From the NCBI GenBank assembly GCA_002293155.1, contig DBCQ01000027.1, positions 41,846-71,419 of the forward strand: a DNA stretch of 29,574 bases, in the 5' to 3' direction. Positions 22,309-29,574 of the stretch are shown piece after piece. The stretch is from Burkholderiales bacterium UBA954 (GTDB lineage Bacteria > Pseudomonadota > Gammaproteobacteria > Burkholderiales > Burkholderiaceae_A). Under the pieces are notes generated by a model that was given only the letters and a program-made list of their open reading frames with translations, did not search any database and had not been told where the DNA came from. Every line of letters begins with the position of its first letter. Positions within the stretch are counted from its first letter, which is position 1. Made by a program: the position numbers and the translations under genes.

Positions 22309-23860
22309 GATTGCTGCAGTGCTTCAACATTGGGCAACGATCACGCCGAACGCAGCGCTGCTGATTGCGCCGGAAACCGAGCGGCAGCTTACCTATCAGG
22401 ATGTTCTTACTCAGGCCCAGGCCTTAGCTAAGGCGCTCCACAAGATGGATGTAAGTCCCGGAGCCCATATTGGTCTAGTGCTTCCTAATGGTCTGCAGAC
22501 CTCGAGTTTGTTTCTCTCGGTCATGGCGGCAGGCTACGTGGTTACACCATTTAATCTTCTGGCGCAGACAGAGCAGCTAAGCTGGGTGATGAATCACAGC
22601 GATTGCGCTGTTATTTTCTATGGTCCTGGGCAGTCGACAATCGTCAATCAGGCAGCGCGAGCATTGCAGCGGCCATGTCGGCTAATTGAGATTGATCCCG
22701 ATGCACAGCAGATTGATTTTGAGGGTCTTACGGGGACTCGGTCGGCACCAATGGGTGTTTCCAACAACGGCCTCGGGACTCTCCGCGCTACTCAATTAGC
22801 GGTCAATCCCGAGCAACCCGCCTTACTCATGTATACCTCGGGCACCACTGGGATACCGAAAGGCGTGCGACTCACGCATCAGAATTTGTTACATGCGGCC
22901 GAATCTGTGAGCAAGTGGCATCAGCTGACCCCAGAAGATCGGGTTCTGAGTTCTCTGCCGATCTATCACATCAACGGCCAATCGATTGCAACGGTAACGC
23001 CTTTTTATTCGGGCGGAAGTATCGTCTGTGCTCAGAAGTTCTCGGCCTCCCAGTGGTGGCCTACGGTATCGAAGTACCGTTGTACATGGATTAATATGGT
23101 TCCCACCATCATCGCGTATCTGCTCAATGCGTCCGAGGATGGCCGAACACCGAGTCGGCAAGAGTTGCAGAGCCTTCGGTTTGGCCGCTCTGCATCTGCG
23201 CCTCTACCGCCCGAGCATCATCGTGCGTTTGAAGAGCGTTTCGGTGTCCCCGTGATCGAAGCAATGGGCATGACGGAATCGGCTTCGGTCGTATTTTGTA
23301 ATCCACATGATTCTCGTAGGCGCTATGGAAGCCCTGGGCTGCCCTGCGGTGTTGAGGCAAAAGTGATCGCACCCGATGGCCGCACCCTCGCTAGTGGAGA
23401 GACCGGTGAGCTGTGTTTGTCGGGTGCCAACGTTATGGCGGCGTACTACAAGGCAGAAATTGAGAGTGCGAAGGCATTTGATACTCAGGGGTGGCTCAAG
23501 ACGGGCGACCTTGGCTTTCGGGATTCAGATGGATTTTATTTTGTTACGGGACGCTTGAAAGAGCTCATCATCAAAGGCGGCGAGAATATTGCGCCCCGTG
23601 AGATTGATGAGATGCTATTGCGACATCCTGCAGTCCTGGATGCTGCGTGCGTCGGTATTCCTGATCCAAATTACGGGCAGGAAATTCTTGCCTGCATAAT
23701 TCTGCGAGAGGGTGAACGGTGTTCTGAATCAGATATTCGAGATTTCTGCCTCGAAAAGCTTGGCAGATATAAGACCCCTAAGAGCTTTCAATTTGTGAGT
23801 GATCTCCCTCGCGGGCCCTCTGGCAAGGTGCAACGTCTGAAGCTGTTGGAATTGTTATAG
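22265..23860 (+). CDS. sauT: AMP-forming acyl-CoA ligase, probable sulfoacetate--CoA ligase SauT
   Basis: A 531-residue adenylate-forming CoA ligase. The phosphate-binding YTSGTTGIPKG motif is at residues 190-200, the AMP-binding MGMTES and LKTGDLGFRD motifs follow, the hinge is GRLKELIIKGGENIAP, and the catalytic lysine lies in the C-terminal PSGKVQRLKL. In this operon it would activate sulfoacetate to sulfoacetyl-CoA for SauS. The start is uncertain: three in-frame ATGs (22265, 22283, 22301) each begin a copy of ATGAATTC, and a further ATG at 22250 overlaps the end of sauS. I give 22265 by position next to the sauS stop. Fatty acid or oxalate ligases are sequence relatives, so the substrate is inferred from context. 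Confidence 0.87.
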   Translation: MNSVKQMNSTSQMNSIAAVLQHWATITPNAALLIAPETERQLTYQDVLTQAQALAKALHKMDVSPGAHIGLVLPNGLQTSSLFLSVMAAGYVVTPFNLLAQTEQLSWVMNHSDCAVIFYGPGQSTIVNQAARALQRPCRLIEIDPDAQQIDFEGLTGTRSAPMGVSNNGLGTLRATQLAVNPEQPALLMYTSGTTGIPKGVRLTHQNLLHAAESVSKWHQLTPEDRVLSSLPIYHINGQSIATVTPFYSGGSIVCAQKFSASQWWPTVSKYRCTWINMVPTIIAYLLNASEDGRTPSRQELQSLRFGRSASAPLPPEHHRAFEERFGVPVIEAMGMTESASVVFCNPHDSRRRYGSPGLPCGVEAKVIAPDGRTLASGETGELCLSGANVMAAYYKAEIESAKAFDTQGWLKTGDLGFRDSDGFYFVTGRLKELIIKGGENIAPREIDEMLLRHPAVLDAACVGIPDPNYGQEILACIILREGERCSESDIRDFCLEKLGRYKTPKSFQFVSDLPRGPSGKVQRLKLLELL

Positions 23861-23867
23861 TCCGGTC

Positions 23868-25157
23868 ATGAATTGGTTACCAATTGCGCGCTGGTCGGGC
23901 CAGTGGAGGCAGCCCGGAACCCTGCGGGCTGATTTATTAGCGGGTCTCACGGGTGCGATTGTGGTCTTGCCTCAGGGCTTAGCCTTTGCCACTCTCGCGG
24001 GTATGCCTCCGCACTATGGGCTCTATGCTGCGATCGTTCCTTGTATCTTAGCGGCCCTCTTTGGCGCAAGCCGGCTCATGGTGACGGGGCCCGCCAATGC
24101 GATATCGCTCACGACTATGGCGCTGATCGCACCCTTGGCGGTTCCTGAGTCTGCCCAGTATGTAAGTTACGTACTAACGCTGAGTTTTCTAATTGGAATC
24201 CTTCAGATTGCCTTTGGCCTGGGTGGCCTAGGGAAGTGGGTCGAGAGGGTTCCGCACTCTGTCATTGTTGGGTTTACAGCTGGCGCAGCACTCTTAATCA
24301 TTAATAGCCAGGTCGGGACGCTGCTCGGAATTGATATCCCGCGGGGATCCTCGGTGCTGGATACTGGTGCGTTTGCGGTGCGCGCAATGTCTGAGAACCG
24401 CTTGGACTGGCCAGCACCGCTCTTGGTACTGATCACACTTATCGTGATGCGCGTTTGGCGGCCGCTGAATCGGTTTGTTCCGGCGATGCTCATTGCGGTA
24501 ATTGTCGGCAGCGGAATCGCTTTTTTAATTGAGCAGAGTATTAGTGCAGGGTTTACCTTTCGCCGTGTGACTCCAATACCCGCAGCGATCCCACCACTCT
24601 CGTTTCCTGATTTTCAGATGTCAACGATTTCGGCTCTTTTTGGCCCGGCCTTGGTGATGGTCCTACTGGCCTCAACTGAGGCGATGGCTATTGGCCGTGC
24701 CTTAGCCCTCAAGCGACAAGACCACTTCGATGCAAATCAGGAATTTATCGGCCAGGGAATTGCAAATGTCGGGGGCGCATTCTTTTCAGCCTATCCTGCG
24801 AGCGGTTCGTTCAACCGATCTGGCGTTAATTTTTCTGCTGGAGCAAGAACGCCGCTATCGGCAGCCAGCGCAGGAGTTTTTCTTGTTCTGATTCTTTTAT
24901 TTGTCTCCCCACTGGCCGTGCTACTTCCCTATGTCGTGATTGCGGCTTTGTTACTTGCAGTTGCATGGGGCTTGATTGATGTCCGGCAGATTCGCCATGA
25001 ATGGAAGTCGGGCCCAGTCGAATCCATCCCCATGGTGGTTACGGGGGTAGGAACCCTCCTACTGTCTTTGGAGTGGGCGATTCTAATCGGGCTTTGCACT
25101 GCACTGATTGCGAGAAAACTATTCGGCGGCCGAGGGCAGTCCTCGGCCGATTCCTAA
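23868..25157 (+). CDS. SulP family anion permease without STAS domain
   Basis: A 429-residue polytopic membrane protein of the SulP/SLC26 family with about 11-12 hydrophobic segments. Family blocks are ADLLAGLTGAIVVLPQGLAFATLAGMPPHYGLYAAIVP, LMVTGPANAISL, and the SAYPASGSFNRSGVNFSAGARTPLS segment. The usual C-terminal cytoplasmic STAS domain is absent; the protein stops soon after the last membrane segment, so it is about 100 residues shorter than the common form. It starts 8 bases after sauT and is in the same operon, with a poor ribosome site. Possible jobs are sulfate or sulfite exit, or sulfonate uptake. It faces the aminotransferase gene tail to tail with a 13-base gap. Confidence 0.9.
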   Translation: MNWLPIARWSGQWRQPGTLRADLLAGLTGAIVVLPQGLAFATLAGMPPHYGLYAAIVPCILAALFGASRLMVTGPANAISLTTMALIAPLAVPESAQYVSYVLTLSFLIGILQIAFGLGGLGKWVERVPHSVIVGFTAGAALLIINSQVGTLLGIDIPRGSSVLDTGAFAVRAMSENRLDWPAPLLVLITLIVMRVWRPLNRFVPAMLIAVIVGSGIAFLIEQSISAGFTFRRVTPIPAAIPPLSFPDFQMSTISALFGPALVMVLLASTEAMAIGRALALKRQDHFDANQEFIGQGIANVGGAFFSAYPASGSFNRSGVNFSAGARTPLSAASAGVFLVLILLFVSPLAVLLPYVVIAALLLAVAWGLIDVRQIRHEWKSGPVESIPMVVTGVGTLLLSLEWAILIGLCTALIARKLFGGRGQSSADS

Positions 25158-25170
25158 CGGTTAGACGTCA

Positions 25171-26508
25171 TCAGGCAGTCTTGGACATTGCGACCAAGAC
25201 CGTTCTGACTTTCTCCATGATCTCATCGATGTGGTGTTTCTCGGCAATAAAGGGTGGGCCCATGATGATGGAGTCTCCGGTCGCCTTCAGATTAACGCCC
25301 GCATCGTAGAGTGCCTTCTGGGCCGCGTGGCCGCGGGCTCCCGGCGTTTGATTTGCCTTCAACTCAATCGCCGCCATCATGCCGACCCCACGGATATCAA
25401 CGAGGCCAGGAATATCTCTCATTGAGAAAACGCCATCTAAGAAGTAATCCGACATTTCCGCGGCACGTTCAATGAGCTTTTCTTTCCGGAAAATCTCCAT
25501 CATTGCTAGCCCGGCCGCGCAGCTTGCAGGATGGGCTGAGTACGTGTAGCCGTGGAAAAATTCGATGCCACGCTCTGGGCCAGAATTGGTGATCGTGTCG
25601 TAGATCTCTTGTTTTACGGCAACTGCACCCAGGGGCTGGGCTGCATTGGTCACCGCCTTGGCCATGGTGAGCAGATCCGGCGTCACATTGAACTTCTGCG
25701 CCCCGAAGGCTGCGCCCATCCGACCCCAGCCCGTAATGACCTCATCAAAAATTAGAAGAATTCCATTCTGGTCACAGATTTCACGCAGCCGGTTTAGGTA
25801 ACCCACGGGTGGTGGCAGGCATCCGAATGAGCCCGCTGCGGGTTCCACAAATACCGCTGCGATATTCTCGCCACCGACGAGGGCGCAAATTCGGGCAAGA
25901 TCTTCTGCGAGATCCGCCCCTTTTTCAGGCTGACCTCGGACGAATTTGTTTTCTGGCAGGGCCGTATGTCGCATGAAATGTACGCCCGAGAGACCGACAC
26001 CGAATGCCCGACGGTTATTGACCATACCGGATAAGGCTACACCGCCCATATTCACACCGTGATAGGCACGCTCGCGAGATACAAAATACTGCCGCTGCGC
26101 CTGGCCTTTAGAGCGGTGATATGCCAACGCAATCTTCATTGCGGAGTCGACCGATTCCGAACCCGAGCAGCAGAAGAAAATTCGATTTAAATCTCCAGGG
26201 GTATAGGTGGCGATCTGCTCAGCAAGTTCAAACGCCTTTGGGTGCGACCGGGTAAAGGGCATTGTGTAATCGAGCGTGCTGAGTTGTTCGTAGACCGCCT
26301 GGGCAATCTCAGGCCTGCAGTGTCCGGCCGCAACGCAAAACAGCCCGGCCGAGGCATCGATAGCCTTCTTGCCGTCAGGCTTATAGAGATACATGCCTTC
26401 GCCGCGGACGAACATCCGCGGATCCGTCTTGAACTCTTTATTGGGTGAGAACGGCATCCAGTAGTTCTGGCGTGCCTCGACATTGATTACCGGATCTGAG
26501 TGGCCCAT
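25171..26508 (-). CDS. tpa: Class III omega-aminotransferase, probable taurine--pyruvate aminotransferase
   Basis: A 445-residue pyridoxal-phosphate enzyme of class III (omega-amino acid:pyruvate aminotransferase group). PLP-binding K284 lies in MAKAVTNAAQPLGAV, D255 in LLIFDEVITGWGR, and the GSESVDSAMKIA and HGYTYSAHPASCAAGL blocks are typical. The whole chain resembles beta-alanine:pyruvate aminotransferase. Since tauABC is divergent from it and xsc is nearby, the favoured reaction is taurine plus pyruvate to sulfoacetaldehyde plus alanine; beta-alanine or hypotaurine remain possible substrates. The ATG at 26508 has AAGGGGG six bases upstream; the TTG one codon before is less likely. No alanine dehydrogenase gene, the usual companion, is seen in the window. 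Confidence 0.82.
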   Translation of the reverse strand: MGHSDPVINVEARQNYWMPFSPNKEFKTDPRMFVRGEGMYLYKPDGKKAIDASAGLFCVAAGHCRPEIAQAVYEQLSTLDYTMPFTRSHPKAFELAEQIATYTPGDLNRIFFCCSGSESVDSAMKIALAYHRSKGQAQRQYFVSRERAYHGVNMGGVALSGMVNNRRAFGVGLSGVHFMRHTALPENKFVRGQPEKGADLAEDLARICALVGGENIAAVFVEPAAGSFGCLPPPVGYLNRLREICDQNGILLIFDEVITGWGRMGAAFGAQKFNVTPDLLTMAKAVTNAAQPLGAVAVKQEIYDTITNSGPERGIEFFHGYTYSAHPASCAAGLAMMEIFRKEKLIERAAEMSDYFLDGVFSMRDIPGLVDIRGVGMMAAIELKANQTPGARGHAAQKALYDAGVNLKATGDSIIMGPPFIAEKHHIDEIMEKVRTVLVAMSKTA

Positions 26509-26555
26509 CAAAAACCCCCTTAATTTTTTGAAACGATGACTGAATCGCGTCAGCC

Positions 26556-26576
26556 ACGATACCGCGATTGTATTGT
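26556..26576. promoter_or_regulatory. Imperfect inverted repeat upstream of tpa
   Basis: ACGATAC (26556-26562) and GTATTGT (26570-26576) match in six of seven positions around a 7-base centre, about 50-70 bases upstream of the tpa start. It may be an operator or a hairpin in the tpa leader. The regulator is not known. Confidence 0.35.
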
Positions 26577-26650
26577 CCTCGGGCTTTCCTCAGTGTGGTG
26601 GCCTCGTGTTTACCCTGACGTCCTCGGGGATATTCCCCTGAGAGCCTCGT
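26575..26650 (-). repeat. Two-unit direct repeat in the tpa leader
   Basis: Read on the minus strand, ACGAGGC-N15-CCCGAGGAC (26650-26620) is followed by ACGAGGC-N17-CCCGAGGAC (26607-26575). The 16 framing bases are identical in both units and the inner parts differ. The first unit holds a hairpin (CTCAGGGG pairing with CCCCGAG). Such paired modules might be RNA elements in the tpa leader or tandem protein sites. Confidence 0.6.
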
Positions 26651-26774
26651 AGATGGTGGTGTTGCGGCGATTTGGCCCGCCGCCACCGGATTCTGGATCA
26701 CTTTGAATAACCAAACTGGACCTACTGCGCTCTGCGGCCCTTACCCTAGTGTGAGCCTGGTCAGAGGGCTACAC

Positions 26775-26796
26775 GGGGGGCTTGAAGGGGGGCTTG
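26775..26796 (+). repeat. Tandem GGGGGGCTTG repeat in the tauA leader
   Basis: GGGGGGCTTG occurs at 26775-26784 and 26787-26796 with two A between. It lies in a G-rich stretch flanked by TCAGAGGG (26761-26768) and CCCTGA (26798-26803), which could pair with a bulge. Function is not known; it may be a chance duplication. Confidence 0.5.
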
Positions 26797-26850
26797 TCCC
26801 TGAGTTCTTGGGATTAGCACCGATGCTCAATGGACGACTTTATGGTGTAG

Positions 26851-26864
26851 TACAGGGTGTTGTA
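26851..26864. promoter_or_regulatory. TACA-N6-TGTA inverted repeat upstream of tauA
   Basis: TACA (26851-26854) and TGTA (26861-26864) face each other about 45-60 bases before the tauA start, next to another small palindrome TGTAGTACA (26846-26854). The pattern is similar to the TACAA/TTGTA site in front of tctC, so one regulator might see both; the match is short. Confidence 0.3.
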
Positions 26865-26887
26865 TTCATTAAATCTTGTGGTATCGA
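26860..26887 (+). promoter_or_regulatory. Possible tauA promoter
   Basis: TTGTAT (26860-26865), a 16-base spacer and TATCGA (26882-26887) give a moderate -35/-10 pair with a start near 26894 and a leader of about 16 bases that contains the GGGAG ribosome site. The -35 box overlaps the TACA/TGTA repeat. Confidence 0.3.
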
Positions 26888-26909
26888 AATTACTTTCCGG
26901 GAGTTTGAT

Positions 26910-27920
26910 ATGAGGATAAATACGATTCGACGCGGCCTGATTAGTGCGGTGGCCTTGAGCGGCCTGCTGATCTCGACGGGGGCCTATGCCCAGAAAAAAG
27001 AAGTCACATTTGCCCACCAAGACATGGTGGTTCCCCTTCGGGTCTTGATGGAGTCGGGTGAGCTTGAAAAACAGACGGGTTATAAGGTGAACTGGCGGAT
27101 GTTTGGTGGCGGCGGCGATGTCATCAAAGCCATGGCGAGCGGCGATGTACAGATGGGCGAAGCTGGATCAAGCCCCGTCACGGCGGCGGTTAGCCAGGGT
27201 CAAGACATTAAGCTCTTTTGGATCCTGCTGGACATCGCGGATGCTGAATCTCTCGTTGCCCGCAACGGCTCAGGCATCAATAGCGTCAAAGACCTAAAGG
27301 GCAAGAAGGTGGCCACACCGTTCGTGTCGACAGCCCACTATCAGCTCATGGCAGCGATGAAAATGGAGGGTCTCGACGCCAAGAGCGTAAGTGTGATGAA
27401 TCTGCGTCCGCCAGAGATTGCTGCTGCATGGGAGCGCGGGGATATTGATGCTGCATTTATTTGGCCGCCTGTACTCTCCAAAATCAAAGGCAATGGCAAG
27501 GTGATTGCAAGTTCCGCAAGTATTGGTGCGAAGGGCTACCCCACGTTTGATGGCCTAGTGGTCAATGCGAAGTGGGCTGCACAAAACGAGGCCTTCATGG
27601 TGACATTTGTGCGTCTACTGGCAAAGTACGACGATGAGTATCGTAAGAACTCTGCCAAGTGGACGGCAGACTCAGCCCAAGTCAAGGCGATCGCAAAATG
27701 GACGAAGGCCGATGCTAAAGATGTGCCCAGCGATATGAAGCTCTATAAGTTCCCGAGCTTGCAGGAGCAGGCCTCAGCCACCTGGCTAGGCGGTGGTTCT
27801 GCAAAGGCAATGGCCAACACGGCCGTCTTCTTGAAGGAACAGGGCCGTATTCAAGAGGTGAAGCCAAACTACGCATCATTTGTCACTGATGCCTACGTAA
27901 AGAAAGCGATGTCCAAGTAA
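26910..27920 (+). CDS. tauA: Taurine ABC transporter substrate-binding protein TauA
   Basis: A 336-residue periplasmic binding protein with a Sec signal (residues 1-27, cleavage after TGAYA). The mature chain matches TauA over its length: [49 protein letters not shown], and [26 protein letters not shown] are the ligand-pocket blocks. It delivers taurine or similar alkylsulfonates to TauC. The ATG at 26910 has GGGAG (26899-26903) 6 bases upstream; the frame is open back to 26703, but without signal peptide logic. It is divergent from the aminotransferase, which would use the imported taurine. A terminator follows the gene. Confidence 0.93.
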   Translation: MRINTIRRGLISAVALSGLLISTGAYAQKKEVTFAHQDMVVPLRVLMESGELEKQTGYKVNWRMFGGGGDVIKAMASGDVQMGEAGSSPVTAAVSQGQDIKLFWILLDIADAESLVARNGSGINSVKDLKGKKVATPFVSTAHYQLMAAMKMEGLDAKSVSVMNLRPPEIAAAWERGDIDAAFIWPPVLSKIKGNGKVIASSASIGAKGYPTFDGLVVNAKWAAQNEAFMVTFVRLLAKYDDEYRKNSAKWTADSAQVKAIAKWTKADAKDVPSDMKLYKFPSLQEQASATWLGGGSAKAMANTAVFLKEQGRIQEVKPNYASFVTDAYVKKAMSK

Positions 27921-27942
27921 TTACTCCAGCTATTCGCTTTTG

Positions 27943-27979
27943 AGGCGCAGCAGGCGGTTGATGCTGCGCCTTTATTTTT
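27943..27979 (+). terminator. Intrinsic terminator between tauA and tauB
   Basis: AGGCGCAGCA (27943-27952) and TGCTGCGCCT (27962-27971) form a perfect 10-bp stem with a 9-base loop, then TTTATTTTT. It lies 22 bases after tauA and 45 before tauB, so partial read-through would set more binding protein than ATPase and permease. Confidence 0.88.
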
Positions 27980-28023
27980 CGTCGATTCCATCACGGTCTC
28001 GATGTCGTGCAAAAGGAGAGAGA

Positions 28024-28815
28024 ATGCCCGCGTTAGAGATTCGTGATCTCACCATCAATTACTCGGTTCAAGGGGGTAGCCTTCAGGCACTCTCCAAGGT
28101 TAACCTTAGTCTTCGCGACGGAGATTTCATGGTTGCTCTTGGCGCATCGGGCTGTGGTAAGACGACCTTATTGAACTGTATTGCCGGTTTTCTCCCGCCA
28201 TCGACCGGAGAGGTGCTTCTCGATGGCGCGCCCGTTGTTGGGCCTGGCGCTGATCGCGGCGTCGTATTTCAAAAGCATGCCCTGATGCCCTGGTTAAATG
28301 TACGCGATAACGTTGCCCTGGGTCTGCGCCTTCGCGGGGTGGATTCGGTCTCTCGGGCCCGCATTGCGCAAGAGAAATTAGCCCTTGTAGGATTACAAGA
28401 TTTTGCCGACCGACCCGTCTACGAACTCTCCGGCGGTATGCAACAGCGTGTCGGTATCGCGCGCGCCTTGGCCAGCGACCCAAAGGTGTTACTGATGGAT
28501 GAGCCCATGGGTGCGCTTGATGCCTTCACTCGAGAGCAGGTTCAGGAGATCCTGCTTGATGCCTGGTCGGCATCAAACAAGATGGTGTTTTTTATCACCC
28601 ACTCTGTTGAAGAGGCGCTCTTTCTTGCGACACGGCTCATCGTGATGAGCCCAAGCCCGGGACGGGTAACGCATGTCTACGACGATTTACCGTTCTCGCG
28701 AGAGTTTCTCTCTCATCATGATGCGCGGCGTGTTAAATCAGGTCCAGAGTTTATCCGGCTTCGAGAAGAGGTGCTCGCTCTAGTTCACCATCGGGAGTCG
28801 TCTCATGCCCACTGA
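28024..28815 (+). CDS. tauB: Taurine ABC transporter ATP-binding protein TauB
   Basis: A 263-residue ABC ATPase of the nitrate/sulfonate/taurine importer group, acting at the inner face of the membrane. Walker [10 protein letters not shown] is at residues 40-48, the Q-loop QKHALMPW follows, then signature LSGGMQQR, Walker [13 protein letters not shown] and the switch histidine in [10 protein letters not shown]. The ATG at 28024 is chosen because AAGGAGAG (28013-28020) precedes it; the frame open from 27940 covers the terminator and is not translated. Its end overlaps tauC by 11 bases. Confidence 0.94.
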   Translation: MPALEIRDLTINYSVQGGSLQALSKVNLSLRDGDFMVALGASGCGKTTLLNCIAGFLPPSTGEVLLDGAPVVGPGADRGVVFQKHALMPWLNVRDNVALGLRLRGVDSVSRARIAQEKLALVGLQDFADRPVYELSGGMQQRVGIARALASDPKVLLMDEPMGALDAFTREQVQEILLDAWSASNKMVFFITHSVEEALFLATRLIVMSPSPGRVTHVYDDLPFSREFLSHHDARRVKSGPEFIRLREEVLALVHHRESSHAH

Positions 28816-29574
28816 AACCGACAGCAAGACCGATGGCATCACCCGAACCAGTCGGTTCAAGGTCCCTGGGGAGGGCTCGAGTGTTGCGATCAGTATTGCA
28901 ACGATTGTGCTTTTGTTCTTGGCCTGGTATCTGGTCACCCGATTGGGCCTCATTAAGCCCTTATTCCTACCCTCTCCTCATGCGGTATGGCAACAGTTTT
29001 ACGAGTACCTTACGGGTATCGCCAATGACAAACCCTTATGGCAGCACTTCATTGCGAGCATCCTACGGGTAGCGGTTGCATTCTGGCTTGCCTTTCTCAC
29101 GGCGGTTCCGATTGGCATCGCCATGGGGATGAGTCGAACCGTTCGGGGTATTTTTGATCCGCCAATCGAGTTTTATCGACCCCTTCCGCCTTTGGCCTAT
29201 CTGCCTTTAATCATTATCTGGTTTGGAATTGATGAAACCCCCAAGGTGCTACTAATTTATCTTGCGTGTTTTGCGCCGTTAGCCTTGGCAGCCCGTTCGG
29301 GCATGAAGAGTGCGGCACCTGAGCAGATTAATGCGGCCTACTCCATGGGGGCGAGCTATAGCCAAGTGATTCGTTTCGTTATTCTTCCGGCGGCAATGCC
29401 GGAGATCTTGGTGGGGATGCGGATTGCAATTGGCTTTGGTTGGACTACCCTTGTCGCAGCGGAGATGGTTGCGGCTAATGTAGGCCTCGGGCAGATGGTT
29501 CTCAATGCTTCGAATTTCTTACGCACTGATATTGTAATCATGGGAATTATCGTGATCGGTGTCGTCGCCTATGT
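28805..29574 (+). CDS. tauC: Taurine ABC transporter permease TauC, 5' part
   Basis: The gene starts with ATG at 28805 inside the end of tauB and is cut by the right window edge after about 256 codons, so only the last few tens of residues are missing. The chain begins with a hydrophilic stretch, then a membrane segment ([17 protein letters not shown]), KPLFLPSP, and later the [18 protein letters not shown] and [13 protein letters not shown] blocks which match TauC. The EAA-type loop [20 protein letters not shown] contacts TauB. About six membrane segments are seen. Function is the membrane channel for taurine. Confidence 0.93.
   Translation, partial: MPTETDSKTDGITRTSRFKVPGEGSSVAISIATIVLLFLAWYLVTRLGLIKPLFLPSPHAVWQQFYEYLTGIANDKPLWQHFIASILRVAVAFWLAFLTAVPIGIAMGMSRTVRGIFDPPIEFYRPLPPLAYLPLIIIWFGIDETPKVLLIYLACFAPLALAARSGMKSAAPEQINAAYSMGASYSQVIRFVILPAAMPEILVGMRIAIGFGWTTLVAAEMVAANVGLGQMVLNASNFLRTDIVIMGIIVIGVVAY

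Larger units (their letters stand above)
26509..26909. other. Divergent tpa/tauA intergenic region, 401 bases, no gene
   Basis: This is the longest gene-free stretch of the window. No convincing coding sequence is seen in either strand; the plus frame leading into tauA and a minus frame from 26701 are merely open. From left to right it holds the tpa ribosome site, an inverted repeat at 26556-26576, a two-unit direct repeat at 26575-26650, a 10-base tandem repeat at 26775-26796, a TACA/TGTA inverted repeat at 26851-26864, and a possible tauA promoter. I recognise no known riboswitch. Confidence 0.7.

Noticed and set aside
26580..26591. Similarity to the RNase P RNA core (GAGGAAAGCCCG on the minus strand)
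   Set aside because: Only about 12 bases match; the other conserved RNase P segments and the required size are absent.
26634..26650. TPP-riboswitch-like CTGAGAG
   Set aside because: The second conserved part of the TPP aptamer is not found downstream, and the gene context (tauA on this strand) does not fit.
26438..26701. Minus-strand frame of 87 residues across the tpa start
   Set aside because: It overlaps the first part of tpa in another frame, lacks a ribosome site, and crosses the paired repeats.
26703..26909. N-terminal extension of tauA from 26703
   Set aside because: It has no resemblance to the family and would bury the signal peptide that begins at 26910; a good ribosome site precedes the later ATG.
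27940..28023. N-terminal extension of tauB
   Set aside because: It would run through the intrinsic terminator hairpin, and AAGGAGAG sits properly before ATG 28024.
28833..29072. 79-residue open frame near the right edge
   Set aside because: It is an out-of-frame shadow of tauC, whose real frame runs from 28805 off the window end.

Overview
The window reads as a bacterial chromosome segment, most likely from a betaproteobacterium of the Burkholderiales type. This placement rests on the rubrerythrin / Fe-S protein / DUF3501 cluster, a Bug/TctC-type tripartite tricarboxylate transporter, a CobS/CobT pair and IclR regulators. It is an inference, because no rRNA or marker gene is present. Gene density is high, start regions have ordinary Shine-Dalgarno sequences, and I see no tRNA, insertion sequence, phage gene or CRISPR array.

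Region 1 (1-5696) is housekeeping and redox. It holds the 3' end of msrA, pdxH on the opposite strand, and a plus-strand run of rubredoxin-less rubrerythrin, an HdrD/GlpC-like Fe-S protein, DUF3501, DUF2237, a GloB-type metallo-hydrolase and a ferredoxin-NADP reductase. Its theme is repair of, or defence against, peroxide and reactive species.

Region 2 (5703-29574) is a C2-sulfonate catabolic island. Three transcription units feed one intermediate, sulfoacetaldehyde. (a) The sulfoacetate branch, tctC-tctB-tctA-sauS-sauT-sulP (17612-25157, +), would import sulfoacetate, activate it to sulfoacetyl-CoA (SauT-like ligase) and reduce it to sulfoacetaldehyde (SauS-like acylating dehydrogenase). (b) The taurine branch has tauABC (26910 to the right edge, +) for import and a divergent class III omega-aminotransferase (25171-26508, -) that would make sulfoacetaldehyde from taurine. 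(c) The common lower branch is xsc (14908-16722, +), which converts sulfoacetaldehyde plus phosphate to acetyl phosphate plus sulfite. Divergent from it is a tightly packed minus-strand operon, iclR-cobS-cobT-pta-soeA-soeB-soeC (14751 down to 5703). Pta turns acetyl phosphate into acetyl-CoA, and the cytoplasmic-facing molybdenum enzyme SoeABC oxidises sulfite to sulfate. The SulP permease may move the sulfate or a sulfonate.

Two IclR paralogues bracket xsc, and each is divergent from a pathway unit. The xsc/iclR intergenic region shows two good sigma70-type promoters facing away from each other with palindromes between them. The least expected element is the CobS/CobT (MoxR-type AAA+ ATPase plus VWA protein) pair. 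It lies between the regulator and the pta-soeABC genes, with overlapping reading frames and no cobalamin gene or cobN in view. It is the best candidate for something undescribed, for example an activation machine for the sulfite dehydrogenase.
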